Source: Gemmatimonadota bacterium
GTDB lineage: Bacteria > Gemmatimonadota > Gemmatimonadetes > Gemmatimonadales > Gemmatimonadaceae
Direction of reading: 5' to 3'
Assembly: GCA_028287285.1 (NCBI GenBank)
Contig: JAQBPY010000253.1
Span: forward strand, 1 to 38,737
DNA length: 38,737 bases
The position numbers were made by a program, and so were the translations under genes. Positions 1 through 9,197 of this stretch are shown one piece after another. The notes under the pieces were generated by a model. It saw only the letters and a program-made list of their open reading frames with translations, searched no databases and was not told where the DNA came from. Position 1 is the first letter of the stretch. Each line of letters begins with the position of its first letter.

Positions 1-146
1 TCACTGTCGGCGTTTGGATCTGCCATCACGCTGGAAATGTTGACGTCGTGCCGCGGTGTGAACACGATGGCCAGCACACCGGCCCTGCTAGTGTCAGTGC
101 AGCCGGCAGCCACCAATGCGAGGACAACGAGGATGAGTTTGCGCAC
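1..146 (-). CDS. Putative lipoprotein, 5' part only (runs off left edge)
   Basis: A minus-strand reading frame starts at GTG (144-146) and stays open to the window edge, giving 48 codons. The product begins VRKLILVVLALVAAGC, a basic start, a hydrophobic core and a lipobox-like VAAGC, so it is probably acylated at that Cys and held in the envelope. The residues after it (TDTSRAGVLAIVFTPRHDV) match no family I can name. No in-frame ATG lies upstream and the ribosome site is weak. The gene is divergent from the aminotransferase starting at 288, leaving about 140 bp for two promoters. The function is unknown and the 3' end is missing. Confidence 0.6.
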   Translation of the reverse strand, partial: MRKLILVVLALVAAGCTDTSRAGVLAIVFTPRHDVNISSVMADPNADS

Positions 147-287
147 GAGTGAAGGGTACTGGCGAACGAGAGTGGTGCAAGCGCGGGACGAATGCGCGGC
201 GGAGCAAAATCGTTCTGTGCGCAAAGAGCACTGGACAGCCATGCGATTTGCCTCGAACATTGGCTACCCCCAAAGCCGCCCGGACGT

Positions 288-1580
288 ATGCAATCTCGCC
301 GAACCTTTGTGAATTCTTTGCTCGGCGCAGGCGTGGCGGCGCCCGTGATGCGCGGGGATGCCTTTCGTCGGCTGTTCCGGGCGGAGGAAGTCACCGGCGG
401 TCGTCCGCCCGCCACGATGGCCGACGACGAATCATACTGGAGCGAGATTCAGCGTGCGTTCGACATCGACCGCACGATGATCAACCTGAACAACGGCGGC
501 TGCAGCCCGGCGCCCACGCATGTGCTGGAGCAGATGATTCGTGATCTCCGCTTCTCGAACGAGCTCCCCACGGAGCACATGTGGCGGGTGCTCGAGCCGC
601 GGGTGGAATCGGTGCGGCGCGATCTCGCGAAGGATTTCGGCTGTGCGCCCGAGGAGATCGCGATCACCCGCAATGCGTCGGAAGCGAACATGACGATGAT
701 CTTCGGCATCGACCTCAAGGCCGGTGACGAAGCGATCATGACGACGCAGAACTATCCACGCATGCAGAATGCATGGAAGCAGCGCGAGCGGCGGGACGGT
801 ATCGTGCTCAAGCATGTGAAGATCGAGACACCGGTGCGGAGCACGGCGTCATTCGTCCAGCACATCGAGAGCGCAATCACGCCGCGCACCAAAGTCATCG
901 AAGTGATGCACGTGAGCTATCAGACGGGCTACGTGGCGCCCGTGCGGGAAATCGTCGACCTCGCGCGGCCCAGGGGCATTGAGGTGTTCGTGGACGGTGC
1001 GCATGCGTTTGCGCAGCTGCCGTTTACCCGCGATGATCTTGGCTGCGACTACTACGGAACGAGCCAGCACAAGAGGATGCACGCGCCCATCGGCACCGGC
1101 TTTCTCTATGTGCGCCGCGACAGGATCAAGTCGCTGTGGCCGATGATGGCCGGTGGCGTGGAGCAGGAGGGGGACATCCACAAGTACGAGGAGATCGGCA
1201 CCCACCCCGCGGCGAATCACAATGCGATTGCCGTGGCGATTGCCTTCAACCGCGGCATCGGCATTCAGCGCAAGATTGCGCGGCTGCGGTACCTGCGCGA
1301 CCGCTGGGCGAATCAGCTGCTCGCCGCGAGCAGCCGGGTCAAGATGATCACGGAGATTGGCCCAGCGAAGTCCGGCGCGATTGGCGTGGTGAACATCGAC
1401 GGCATGGACATGGCCAAGCTTGGCGGCTGGCTCAATTCGCAGCACCACATCATCACCACGCCCATGGTGACCGACGAGTTCTCGGGTATCCGGATCACGC
1501 CGAACATCTACACGAGCGTGGAGGAAATCGACCTCTTTGCGGATCGTGTGATCAGGGCCATCAAAACCGGCCTGACGTGA
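288..1580 (+). CDS. Tat-exported class V PLP-dependent aminotransferase-fold enzyme
   Basis: This is a 430-aa fold-type I PLP enzyme of the aminotransferase class V family (isopenicillin N epimerase/cysteine desulfurase-like). The start is ATG 288 because the protein then opens with MQSRRTFVNSLLGAG, a twin-arginine (Tat) signal; the frame extends upstream to 192 but that stretch looks non-coding. The PLP lysine is predicted as K262 in the motif YYGTSQHKRMHAP. Upstream, ITRNASEANM and the FVDGAHAFAQ segment fit the phosphate- and pyridine-nitrogen-binding (Asp) positions of the family. A Tat signal implies that it folds with PLP in the cytoplasm and is exported, unusual for such enzymes generally. 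The substrate is unknown. Its stop overlaps or abuts the next gene, so it is probably co-transcribed with the sugar cluster, although it may be functionally unrelated. Confidence 0.85.
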   Translation: MQSRRTFVNSLLGAGVAAPVMRGDAFRRLFRAEEVTGGRPPATMADDESYWSEIQRAFDIDRTMINLNNGGCSPAPTHVLEQMIRDLRFSNELPTEHMWRVLEPRVESVRRDLAKDFGCAPEEIAITRNASEANMTMIFGIDLKAGDEAIMTTQNYPRMQNAWKQRERRDGIVLKHVKIETPVRSTASFVQHIESAITPRTKVIEVMHVSYQTGYVAPVREIVDLARPRGIEVFVDGAHAFAQLPFTRDDLGCDYYGTSQHKRMHAPIGTGFLYVRRDRIKSLWPMMAGGVEQEGDIHKYEEIGTHPAANHNAIAVAIAFNRGIGIQRKIARLRYLRDRWANQLLAASSRVKMITEIGPAKSGAIGVVNIDGMDMAKLGGWLNSQHHIITTPMVTDEFSGIRITPNIYTSVEEIDLFADRVIRAIKTGLT

Positions 1581-1582
1581 GC

Positions 1583-3301
1583 ATGGCCAGCGTGATGCCG
1601 AGCGCCGGCACGTTCGACTCGGTTGATGGAACGCTGGCGCGCGGGGCGTGGCAGCCGGTGTTGTTTGCCGAGCGTCCGTCGCGACTGGAGCTCATGAAGC
1701 TCCATGCGGAGTGGGAGCTGACGCCGCTCACGATCCGCATACACCGCAACCATTCGTTCGAGCACGTGGCCTCCGCAACGTGTTCATGGTTCGCATGGTG
1801 GGGCAGGGACGCGCAGTTCGTTTACAGCGACTACGATGATTCACTGTCCTTCTCGTTTCCCGAGGAAGAGCAGGCGTCGATCGAATTGGTGTGGCTCGAT
1901 GCCAAACGATACGAGGGCCGGTTCACCACCGAAGCGTTCGCGTCATGGATTCACGATCGCTGCGTTGCGCTCCGGTTGCGAACCAGTGCGCCAATCATCG
2001 TTGCCATCATCGGAACAAGCGACGAAACATCAGCGATCCTGGCGCAATGCACACGCAGCGTGCCCGGCTTGCGAATGGCCCACCTGAGCCAGCTGGCGGA
2101 GATGCTCGGTGCACGATTTTTCGATGAGCGTGCGAGCAAGTTCAGCGGAACGCGGTTGAGTGATGCCGCCTGCCTGCTCATCGCCCGTGAACTGAGCTGC
2201 CGGTGGGTCCCCGCCCTCCTCATGCCACGCATCAAGGCCGTGGTACTCGATCTGGACAACACGTTGCATGAGGGCGTGCTTGGCGAAGATGGACATGCCG
2301 TTCGTCTCACGCCGGGACATCACGCGTTACAGCAGTCGCTCGTTCGTTTTCGCGAAGGCGGGGTTTTCCTCGGGCTTTCGTCGCGCAATGATGACGCCGA
2401 CGTCCGGCGTTTATTCGACGACCGGCCGGACTTTCCACTGCAATGGAGTCATTTTTCGGCGACCGCCGTGAGCTGGGGCAGCAAGGCCGATGGCATCCGG
2501 ACCATGGCGCGCCACCTCCGTATCGGCGTAAACGCAATACTGTTTGTCGACGATAATCCTGGTGAGCTCGCGAGCGTGACGTCGGAGCTGCCCGGAATAT
2601 CCGTCGCACATGCAATGCCGGACGCAGCCGCGACACAACGGATGCTCGACTACTATCCCGGGCTGTGGGCATGGGAGACGACAGTCACCGATGTGCTGCG
2701 CGCTTCGGATCTCGCCGCGAGCATCGAGCGGGCGCAACTCGTCCAGGGGCGGGATCCACTCGCGTATCTACGCTCGCTGCAGGTCCGATTGCTCGTGGAG
2801 ACCAACCCGTGGCGGCAGTTGGCGCGCCTGCACGAGCTGTCGAACAAGACGAACCAATTCAATCTCGCGTTGCAGCGGATGTCGGAGCCCGACCTTGCCG
2901 CGGCACTCGACGCGCCGGATCACGGTGTCGCGCTGGTGAGCCTGAACGACCGGCTTTCCGACAGCGGTCCCATTGCCTTGATCATGGCGCGCCGCGAAGG
3001 CAACAGCCTCGTCGTCATCGAGCTGGCAATCAGTTGCCGAGCGCTTGGCCGGTGTCTGGAAGACGTGATGATTGCTGCGGCAATCCGCGCAATCCGTTCC
3101 GAGCTCCCGACGTCGCGCGTCGAATTTCTTCACCGTACCGGACCGCGCAACACCCCGGCGCGAGAATGGTTGGCGCGCCTGACGGGACAGGTCCTTCGGC
3201 CCGAGGGTCGCGTGTCCGCACCAGTCGGCTTTCTGCTTGCCTCTCCCCCCGACTTCTCCGTCCATTTCCAGGTCATGCATCATGAGCCAAGGCACGGTTG
3301 A
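1583..3301 (+). CDS. FkbH-like HAD-IIIC family protein
   Basis: A 572-aa protein with the HAD-IIIC/FkbH core. The aspartate motif is VVLDLDNTLHEGVLGEDG (nucleophile about D223, partner D225), followed by LGLSSRND, FVDDNPGE and the family-typical C-terminal NKTNQFNLAL. The N-terminal 220 residues resemble the variable SGNH-like region of FkbH proteins. Family members load a three-carbon glyceryl or related acyl unit from 1,3-bisphosphoglycerate onto an acyl carrier protein. An ACP gene begins before this one ends (20-bp overlap from 3282), which supports that role. The start is ATG 1583; GTG 1577, overlapping the previous stop as GTGA, is an equally good coupled start. The exact acyl product cannot be told from sequence. 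Confidence 0.8.
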   Translation: MASVMPSAGTFDSVDGTLARGAWQPVLFAERPSRLELMKLHAEWELTPLTIRIHRNHSFEHVASATCSWFAWWGRDAQFVYSDYDDSLSFSFPEEEQASIELVWLDAKRYEGRFTTEAFASWIHDRCVALRLRTSAPIIVAIIGTSDETSAILAQCTRSVPGLRMAHLSQLAEMLGARFFDERASKFSGTRLSDAACLLIARELSCRWVPALLMPRIKAVVLDLDNTLHEGVLGEDGHAVRLTPGHHALQQSLVRFREGGVFLGLSSRNDDADVRRLFDDRPDFPLQWSHFSATAVSWGSKADGIRTMARHLRIGVNAILFVDDNPGELASVTSELPGISVAHAMPDAAATQRMLDYYPGLWAWETTVTDVLRASDLAASIERAQLVQGRDPLAYLRSLQVRLLVETNPWRQLARLHELSNKTNQFNLALQRMSEPDLAAALDAPDHGVALVSLNDRLSDSGPIALIMARREGNSLVVIELAISCRALGRCLEDVMIAAAIRAIRSELPTSRVEFLHRTGPRNTPAREWLARLTGQVLRPEGRVSAPVGFLLASPPDFSVHFQVMHHEPRHG

Positions 3302-3518
3302 GTCGGGATTGCTCGAAGTCTTTGCGGCGGTACTTGGGCACCCCGTGCAGATCGATGCGACGAGAGCGCATGAAGCAGGCTGGGATTCGCTCAAGCACAT
3401 GCTGATCGTGTTCGCCGTCGAAGAAAAATTCGGTGTGCAGCTCACGGAAGAGGAGATGGGAAGCGTTGCGTCGTTTGCGGATTTCGCCGAGCTGCTCGAG
3501 CGTCGCCATGCGTCATGA
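3282..3518 (+). CDS. Acyl carrier protein
   Basis: A 78-aa acyl carrier protein. The phosphopantetheine attachment serine is S36 in GWDSLKHM, and the rest has the usual four-helix ACP pattern with the acidic helix II/III region (VEEKFGVQLTEEEMG). ATG 3282 lies inside the end of the FkbH-like gene and gives normal ACP length; the longer frame from 3237 adds a Pro/Ser-rich run with no family support. It overlaps both neighbours, FkbH before and GNAT after, suggesting coupled synthesis of a three-part acyl-loading and transfer set. It needs a phosphopantetheinyl transferase encoded elsewhere. It is likely dedicated to an acyl group of a glycan or specialised metabolite rather than to bulk fatty acid synthesis. 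Confidence 0.88.
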   Translation: MSQGTVESGLLEVFAAVLGHPVQIDATRAHEAGWDSLKHMLIVFAVEEKFGVQLTEEEMGSVASFADFAELLERRHAS

Positions 3519-4119
3519 GCATGTGTTACGGGGGTACGCGTTTGGCCTTCGCCCCGTAGCACTGGAGGACGCGGCATTCATCGTGGACCTTCGGACGTCC
3601 GGCGCCCACCGCACACAATACCTCCACGCGATTTCGCCCGACGTGTCGCTGCAGGAGCAGTGGATCACGCGCTACCTGGCGCGGGAGAATGACTACTACT
3701 GGGTGATCGAGCGACTGGATACGGCGGTGCCGGAAGGGTTGATCGGGATCTATGCGGTGGACACCGCCGCCGGCCGTGGCGAATGGGGCCGCTGGATCCT
3801 GAAGCAGGGGTCACTTGCCGCCACCGAAAGCGCCTTGCTGTGCTATCGCATCGCCTTCGAGGTCCTGGGTCTTCGTGAAGTGTATTGTGTGACAGCGGCC
3901 GAGAATCAGCAGGTCGTCTCGTTTCATGAATCGAGTGGATTGATCGTAACGGGAACGCTGCCCCAGCATCTGCCGCTCGGCGACCGCGTCCTCGACGCGG
4001 TGCAGCAGTCTTGCGACGTCAGCCGCTGGCCCCATGTGCGCAGCATTCTCGAGCCCCGTGCGCAAGCGATCGCGCGGCGAGGCACCCCGTCCGGCGCGAA
4101 GACGGCCATCAACGATTAA
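3508..4119 (+). CDS. GNAT-family N-acyltransferase
   Basis: A 203-aa GNAT-fold acyltransferase resembling the RimJ/PseH-like branch. Visible signs are the N-terminal YAFGLRPVALEDAAFIVDLR strand-helix, the central GEWGRWILKQ strand, and the C-terminal ENQQVVSFHESSGLIVTG segment typical of sugar N-acetyltransferases of this type. The start is ATG 3508, overlapping the ACP gene by 11 bp; the upstream extension to 3433 is out of keeping with the family. Given its neighbours it could transfer an ACP- or CoA-bound acyl group to the amino group of a nucleotide-activated sugar. The donor (acetyl-CoA or the ACP thioester) cannot be decided from sequence. Confidence 0.75.
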   Translation: MRHEHVLRGYAFGLRPVALEDAAFIVDLRTSGAHRTQYLHAISPDVSLQEQWITRYLARENDYYWVIERLDTAVPEGLIGIYAVDTAAGRGEWGRWILKQGSLAATESALLCYRIAFEVLGLREVYCVTAAENQQVVSFHESSGLIVTGTLPQHLPLGDRVLDAVQQSCDVSRWPHVRSILEPRAQAIARRGTPSGAKTAIND

Positions 4120-4160
4120 GTTGCGGGACGGCACTGAACAACCCTCCTCCGAGAACAACG

Positions 4161-4925
4161 GTGAAGCGGAACATCACGAGTGATTCAGAGGTCATTCGAG
4201 CCTACAGCGCGGCCGAGCATCAGACGAAGGATGCCCTCATCGGCCAGATGCTCGATTCGCCCATCCCGCGTGAGGAGCTTCAGGGAAGCCTGGTGCTCTT
4301 TCAGGACCGTCGGGTCATTTCCAGGATCCTGTTCGTGAACGAGCTCTATCAGCACATCATCGGTCTCCATGGATGCATCATGGAGTTTGGAGTGCGATAC
4401 GGGCCGAATCTCGCGCTGTTCACGAGCCTGCGAGGTATTCACGAGCCCTACAACCACGTGAGGAAGGTCATCGGCTTTGATACGTTCAGCGGATTTCCTG
4501 GAACGCATCCATCCAAGGATCCGTCCACGTCGAGCGCCGGTGACTATGCGGTGCCGGAGGATTACGAGAAGTTTCTGGAGACCAACCTGGCCACGCACGA
4601 GAGCATGGCTCCGCTCGCCAATATCCGGAAGTTCGAGCTGGTAAAGGGCGACGCGACCGCCACGGTCCCTGCATATCTCGCCGCACATCCGGAGACGCTG
4701 ATCTCGCTCGCCTACTTCGACCTCGACCTGTACGAGCCGACGAAGGTGTGTCTCGAGGCCATATTGCCGTACCTGACCAGGGGCGCGGTAATCGGATTCG
4801 ATGAGCTTGCCGTTGCCGCTTTTCCAGGTGAGATGGAAGCGGTGCGCGAAGTGTTTGCGGACAGGCGGTTCACGTTTCATCATTCGCCGTACAGAGCCGC
4901 TGCGGCCTACGTGATCTACGAATGA
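4161..4925 (+). CDS. TylF/MycF-type SAM-dependent methyltransferase
   Basis: A 254-aa class I methyltransferase of the TylF/MacF family. Key motifs are [15 protein letters not shown] (SAM site), [12 protein letters not shown] (the acidic-loop motif characteristic of the family) and [20 protein letters not shown] followed by GAVIGFDEL, whose Asp/Glu residues form the divalent-metal site. Family members O-methylate sugars or small sugar-like hydroxyls. GTG 4161 is chosen because the in-frame sequence upstream (from 4011) is the shadow of the GNAT gene's end. Its last bases overlap the rfbA start as ATGA. The likely substrate is a hydroxyl of the dTDP-sugar pathway product or of the FkbH/ACP-derived acyl group; this is inference from context. 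Confidence 0.8.
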   Translation: MKRNITSDSEVIRAYSAAEHQTKDALIGQMLDSPIPREELQGSLVLFQDRRVISRILFVNELYQHIIGLHGCIMEFGVRYGPNLALFTSLRGIHEPYNHVRKVIGFDTFSGFPGTHPSKDPSTSSAGDYAVPEDYEKFLETNLATHESMAPLANIRKFELVKGDATATVPAYLAAHPETLISLAYFDLDLYEPTKVCLEAILPYLTRGAVIGFDELAVAAFPGEMEAVREVFADRRFTFHHSPYRAAAAYVIYE

Positions 4926-5815
4926 AGGGAATCATCCTGGCCGGCGGCTCCGGCACGCGGCTGTATCCGAGCACACGTGTCGTGAGCAAGCAGTTGCTGC
5001 CTGTCTTCGACAAGCCGATGATCTACTATCCGCTGTCGAGCCTGATGCTCGCGGGCATTCGTGACATCCTGATCATCTCGACGCCCGAGGACTTGCCTCG
5101 GTTCGAGAGTCTGCTCGGTGACGGCACGCAATGGGGGTTGTCGCTCCAGTATGCGGTGCAGGCGGTTCCCAACGGGCTCGCGCAGGCCTTCGTCATTGGC
5201 CGCGATTTCATCGGCCGGGATCCTGTTTCGCTCATTCTCGGCGACAACATCTTTTTTGCCAGCGGACTTGCGGCGTTGTTCCGGAAGGCGGCGGAGCGAG
5301 CCAGCGGCGCTACGGTATTCGGATATCGCGTTCCCAATCCCGAAGCCTTCGGTGTCGTGGAAATTGCGCCGGACGGCACGATCACGGGCATCGAAGAAAA
5401 GCCGCGTGCCCCCAGGTCGCATTGGGCCGTGACCGGGATCTACTTCTACGACAACCAGGTCGTCGACATCGCGGCGACTCTCGAGCCGTCGCCGCGCGGT
5501 GAGTACGAGATCACCGACGTCAATCTGGAATACCTTCGCCGGAAAGCGCTGCATGTCGAGCTGCTCGGCCGCGGTGTGGCGTGGCTGGATACGGGTACGC
5601 ACCAGGCGCTGGCCGATGCGTCGAAGTTCATCGAGATGGTGGAGGCGCGGCAGGGCTTGAAGATCGCGTGCCCCGAAGAAATCGCCTTTCATTCCGGGTA
5701 TATCGACAGCGCACAGTTGGAGCGGCTCGCGCAGCCGCTCGCCAAGAGCGGTTACGGCGAGTACCTCAAGCGAGTGCTGGCCGACGGACGCGCCGAACCG
5801 GAGCTCGGCGCGTGA
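4922..5815 (+). CDS. rfbA: Glucose-1-phosphate thymidylyltransferase
   Basis: A 297-aa nucleotidyltransferase that makes dTDP-glucose from glucose 1-phosphate and dTTP, the entry to dTDP-deoxysugars. The N-terminal signature [16 protein letters not shown], then [37 protein letters not shown] with GIEEKP and a C-terminal helix region match RfbA/RmlA along its full length. The start ATG 4922 overlaps the preceding methyltransferase stop by 4 bp, and the stop overlaps the GTG of the next gene, indicating translational coupling. The 4,6-dehydratase RfbB needed next is not in this window. Confidence 0.95.
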   Translation: MKGIILAGGSGTRLYPSTRVVSKQLLPVFDKPMIYYPLSSLMLAGIRDILIISTPEDLPRFESLLGDGTQWGLSLQYAVQAVPNGLAQAFVIGRDFIGRDPVSLILGDNIFFASGLAALFRKAAERASGATVFGYRVPNPEAFGVVEIAPDGTITGIEEKPRAPRSHWAVTGIYFYDNQVVDIAATLEPSPRGEYEITDVNLEYLRRKALHVELLGRGVAWLDTGTHQALADASKFIEMVEARQGLKIACPEEIAFHSGYIDSAQLERLAQPLAKSGYGEYLKRVLADGRAEPELGA

Positions 5816-6738
5816 GCGGATTCTTCCAGCATCCACAGGCACTGGTCGAGTCCACGAGCATTGGCGATGGAACGCGAGTGTGGGCGTTCGCCCATGTGCT
5901 GCCGCACGCGGTCATCGGGCGAGATTGCAACATCTGCGATCACGTGTTCATCGAGAACGATGTGATCGTGGGCGATCGCGTGACGATAAAGTCGGGTGTG
6001 CAGCTGTGGGATGGTGCACGGCTCGAGGACGACGTGTTCATTGGTCCAAACGTGACGTTCACCAATGATGCCTTTCCGCGAAGCAAACAGTACCAGGCCC
6101 AGGTGGCCCACATCGTGGTGAAACGTGGCGCGTCCATCGGTGGAAACGCAACGCTGCTTCCCGGCATCGTCATCGGGGAGCACGCGATGATCGGCGCGGG
6201 GGCCATCGTGTCACGCGACGTGCCACCCAACGGCATTGTCCGCGGCGTGGCGGCGCGGCTCAGCGGGTTCGTGGGCGATGCGCGCGCAGACGTGCTCGTG
6301 CCAGCTGCCGAGACGCACGCACTGCGAACGGCTGTCCGCGGTGTGCAGGTGAAGCGCCTCCCCGCAAAGGTGGACGCCCGCGGCTCGCTGTCGTTTGCCG
6401 AACATGGCGCGGAGCTTCCGTTCGTCGTGCAGCGGTATTTCCTGATCTACGACGTAAAGGCAGGCGCAAGTCGCGGTACTCATGCACACCGGGCGCTGCA
6501 GCAATTCATGATATGCATCGCTGGGTCGTGCACGCTTCTGCTCGACGATGGAACGACGCGGGAGTCCATCGTGCTCGACGACCCCACGCTTGGAGTGCAC
6601 GTACCTCCCATGACGTGGGTCACACAATATCATGCGTCGCCGGATGCAGCGCTGCTCGTACTGGCGTCAGATGCACATGATGAGGCGGACTACATCCGTG
6701 ATTACGCAGAATTCCGGACCATGGTTGCGGGCCCGTGA
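5812..6738 (+). CDS. Bifunctional sugar N-acetyltransferase / dTDP-4-keto-6-deoxyglucose 3,4-ketoisomerase (WxcM type)
   Basis: A 308-aa two-domain enzyme. Residues 1-150 form a left-handed beta-helix acyltransferase with hexapeptide repeats ([32 protein letters not shown]) like FdtC/WbbJ. Residues 175-305 form a cupin 3,4-ketoisomerase like FdtA/QdtA/WxcM, with the conserved [12 protein letters not shown] (H224, H226) and [10 protein letters not shown]. The first domain would N-acetylate a 3-amino sugar, while the second isomerises the 4-keto-6-deoxy intermediate to the 3-keto form before transamination. GTG 5812 overlaps the rfbA stop as GTGA and its stop overlaps the next start in the same way. 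Natural WxcM proteins show the same fusion. Whether the product has galacto (Fuc3N) or gluco (Qui3N) configuration cannot be judged. Confidence 0.9.
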   Translation: MSGFFQHPQALVESTSIGDGTRVWAFAHVLPHAVIGRDCNICDHVFIENDVIVGDRVTIKSGVQLWDGARLEDDVFIGPNVTFTNDAFPRSKQYQAQVAHIVVKRGASIGGNATLLPGIVIGEHAMIGAGAIVSRDVPPNGIVRGVAARLSGFVGDARADVLVPAAETHALRTAVRGVQVKRLPAKVDARGSLSFAEHGAELPFVVQRYFLIYDVKAGASRGTHAHRALQQFMICIAGSCTLLLDDGTTRESIVLDDPTLGVHVPPMTWVTQYHASPDAALLVLASDAHDEADYIRDYAEFRTMVAGP

Positions 6739-7856
6739 CTGACGCCGTTCCATTCCTCGACCTCCGCACGCCGTACCTCGAGCTGAAGGGCGAAATCGAT
6801 GCGGCCATGCTACGTGTCGCCGACAGCGGCTGGTATCTGCTGGCCTCCGAGCTTTCGTCGTTCGAGAGGGATTTTGCGGCGTATGTGGGAGTGAAGCACT
6901 GCATTGGCCTGGCCAATGGCCTGGATGCGCTTCATCTCTCACTTCGCGCCATGCAGATCGGCCCGGGCGACGAAGTCATCGTTCCGTCCAACACGTACAT
7001 CGCGACGTGGCTGGGCGTCACCCAGACAGGGGCAGTTCCGGTGCCGGTCGAGCCGGATCCGCGCACATTCAACATCGACCCGGACCGGATCGAGCACGCA
7101 ATTACGCGTCGGACGCGCGCCATTCTCCCCGTCCATCTGTACGGCCAGCCGGCTGACATGGACCCCATTGCGGCCATTGCGACGCGTCATGGCTTACGTG
7201 TGCTCGAGGATGCCGCGCAGGCGCAGGGCGCGCGCTATCGTGGGCGGGCGGCGGGTGCGCTTGCTGACGCCGCGGCATGGAGCTTCTATCCAGGGAAGAA
7301 TCTGGGTGCATTTGGCGATGCCGGTGCTGTCACCACCAATGATGACAACATTGCCGATCGCCTGCGCGTGCTTCGCAACTATGGATCGCGGGTGAAGTAC
7401 ACAAATGAGGTACAGGGGTACAACAGCCGCCTCGATGAGATTCAGGCGGCGATACTTGGGGTCAAGCTTGGGCGACTGGATGCGTGGAACGAGCGGCGTG
7501 GTGTTCTGGCACGGCGATACGATGCAGCATTTGGGACGCTGGAAGCCGGTGACAAGCTCGTGACACCGATTGTGCCCGATTGGGCATCGCCATGCTGGCA
7601 TTTGTATGTCGTTCGCTCGTCGGTGCGCGAGCAGCTGCAGGCGTCGCTGCGTGCCCATGGGATCGGCACCATGATTCACTATCCCATTCCACCGCATCAA
7701 CAGGCGGCGTATGCAAATTCGCCGGTATCGAGCATGACATTCCCGCTCGCCAGCCAGATGGCGAACGATGTTCTCAGCCTTCCCATCGGACCACATCTCA
7801 CCGCTGACCAGCAGGACCACGTCATCGCGATGGTGACACAGGCCGTAGGCGGATGA
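6735..7856 (+). CDS. dTDP-3-keto-6-deoxyhexose aminotransferase (DegT/DnrJ/EryC1/StrS family)
   Basis: A 373-aa PLP-dependent sugar aminotransferase. It opens with [18 protein letters not shown], has [15 protein letters not shown] and [11 protein letters not shown] in the PLP pocket, and carries the lysine motif [17 protein letters not shown] with the predicted Schiff-base K188. Together with the ketoisomerase domain encoded just upstream it fits FdtB/QdtB, which aminates the C3 keto group of dTDP-3-keto-6-deoxyhexose. The start is GTG 6735 (GTGA overlap) and the stop overlaps the next gene's ATG. The amino donor is probably glutamate, by analogy with the family. Confidence 0.92.
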   Translation: MTDAVPFLDLRTPYLELKGEIDAAMLRVADSGWYLLASELSSFERDFAAYVGVKHCIGLANGLDALHLSLRAMQIGPGDEVIVPSNTYIATWLGVTQTGAVPVPVEPDPRTFNIDPDRIEHAITRRTRAILPVHLYGQPADMDPIAAIATRHGLRVLEDAAQAQGARYRGRAAGALADAAAWSFYPGKNLGAFGDAGAVTTNDDNIADRLRVLRNYGSRVKYTNEVQGYNSRLDEIQAAILGVKLGRLDAWNERRGVLARRYDAAFGTLEAGDKLVTPIVPDWASPCWHLYVVRSSVREQLQASLRAHGIGTMIHYPIPPHQQAAYANSPVSSMTFPLASQMANDVLSLPIGPHLTADQQDHVIAMVTQAVGG

Positions 7857-8797
7857 CGCGTCTTTCAATCGTCGTCCCCGTCTACTTCAACGAGCTCAAT
7901 CTCCCGGATACCGTTCCCAGGCTCCTGGCGTTGCGGGCGTCGCTGAATGAGGTGGAACTGGAGCTTGTCTTCGTCGATGATGGATCAGGAGACCGTTCGC
8001 TCGAGGTACTGCGGGAGTTCCATCGCGTCAACCCGGCGATCATCAAGGTTGTGAAGCTCACGCGTAATTTTGGATCGCTTTCCGCCGTGCAGGCGGGGTT
8101 GAACGTGGCGACCGGTGACTGCGTTGGTGTCATTGCGGCTGATCTGCAGGACCCGCCGGAGCTGTTCATCGAGATGATCGACCACTGGCAACGGGGGGTC
8201 AAAGTTGTGCTCGCCGTCCGCGAGTCGCGCGAGGATCCGCTCAGCAGCAAGATCTTCTCGGCGATTTACTACTCGCTGGTTCGCCGGTACGCGCTTCCCG
8301 GTTTTCCGAAGGGCGGCTTTGACTTCTTTCTCGTGGATCGCCAGGTGATCGATGCCGTCAACAAGATCAACGAGAAGAACACCAACCTCATGTCGTTGAT
8401 CTTCTGGCTCGGCTATCGTCCAATGCTCATCGGGTATGCGCGGGTAAAGCGCACCAAGGGCAAATCGCGCTGGACGACGGCCAAGAAAGTGAAGCTCTTC
8501 ATCGATTCGTTCGTCGGATTCTCGTATGCGCCCATTCGCGGACTGTCCATGCTGGGCTTGCTCATTGCCGCGAGCGCGTTCGCCTATGCCGGTGTGGTGT
8601 TCTACGAATGGTCGGTGTCCGGGATTCCCGTGAAAGGCTACGCACCCACGGTCATCCTCATTGCGTTGACGTCGGGCATCCAGATGACGATGCTGGGGCT
8701 CGTGGGCGAGTATCTGTGGCGTACGCTCGACGAGGTCCGCAACAGACCCGGTTTCGTGGTCGATGAAGTCTATGATGGGCTTCGTGACCACAAATGA
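7853..8797 (+). CDS. Family 2 glycosyltransferase, GtrB/DPM-like, membrane anchored
   Basis: A 314-aa GT2 enzyme. The N-terminal [32 protein letters not shown] and [14 protein letters not shown] are the nucleotide-sugar and metal motifs of the GtrB/ArnC/dolichyl-phosphate-mannose-synthase group. Two membrane spans lie at about residues 227-250 and 268-295 ([40 protein letters not shown]). Such enzymes move a sugar from a nucleotide donor to undecaprenyl phosphate on the cytoplasmic face. Overlap of 4 bp with the aminotransferase gene and of about 35 bp with the GtrA gene suggests one operon that makes and exports a modified sugar. Confidence 0.9.
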   Translation: MTRLSIVVPVYFNELNLPDTVPRLLALRASLNEVELELVFVDDGSGDRSLEVLREFHRVNPAIIKVVKLTRNFGSLSAVQAGLNVATGDCVGVIAADLQDPPELFIEMIDHWQRGVKVVLAVRESREDPLSSKIFSAIYYSLVRRYALPGFPKGGFDFFLVDRQVIDAVNKINEKNTNLMSLIFWLGYRPMLIGYARVKRTKGKSRWTTAKKVKLFIDSFVGFSYAPIRGLSMLGLLIAASAFAYAGVVFYEWSVSGIPVKGYAPTVILIALTSGIQMTMLGLVGEYLWRTLDEVRNRPGFVVDEVYDGLRDHK

Positions 8798-9188
8798 GGG
8801 TGTCGCCAGGCGGTTGGTGGACCAGCCGTTCCTTCGCTTCCTGCTTTCCGGAGGGCTCAACACCGGCCTCACGTACGCTCTCTATCTCGTGCTGCTGCGC
8901 GTCGTCTCCTATCGCGTGAGCTACACGATTTCGTATTGTGCCGGTATCGTGCTGTCCTATGAGTTGAATCGCATCTTCGTCTTTCGCGCCAGGCGAAGCA
9001 TCAGCTCCGCGACGATGATTCCCGTCATCTATCTCCTGCAGTATCTGCTCGGACTCGCGGTGGTCACCATCTGGGTGGGGCGGTTTGGCCTGAGCAGCAG
9101 GCTGGCGCCAATCGTGTCCATCGCCTTGACCATTCCGCTCACGTTCCTGCTGACGCGATGGTCGTTCAGCCGCCGCGCACCGAGCTAG
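8763..9188 (+). CDS. GtrA-family membrane protein (putative polyprenyl-P-sugar flippase)
   Basis: A 141-aa protein with four hydrophobic segments (LRFLLSGGLNTGLTYALYL; VSYTISYCAGIVLSYELN; VIYLLQYLLGLAVVTIWV; LAPIVSIALTIPLTFLLTRW) and the GtrA signature of Gly/Asn in helix 1 plus SYELNRIFVFR after helix 2. GtrA proteins are thought to flip undecaprenyl-phosphate-linked sugar across the membrane for surface-glycan decoration. Starts at 8763, 8772 and 8775 are all possible; the first is given, overlapping gtrB by 35 bp. It is the last gene of the rightward sugar operon and faces the small gene at 9198-9347. Confidence 0.88.
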   Translation: MKSMMGFVTTNEGVARRLVDQPFLRFLLSGGLNTGLTYALYLVLLRVVSYRVSYTISYCAGIVLSYELNRIFVFRARRSISSATMIPVIYLLQYLLGLAVVTIWVGRFGLSSRLAPIVSIALTIPLTFLLTRWSFSRRAPS

Positions 9189-9197
9189 CCGCGGCGG

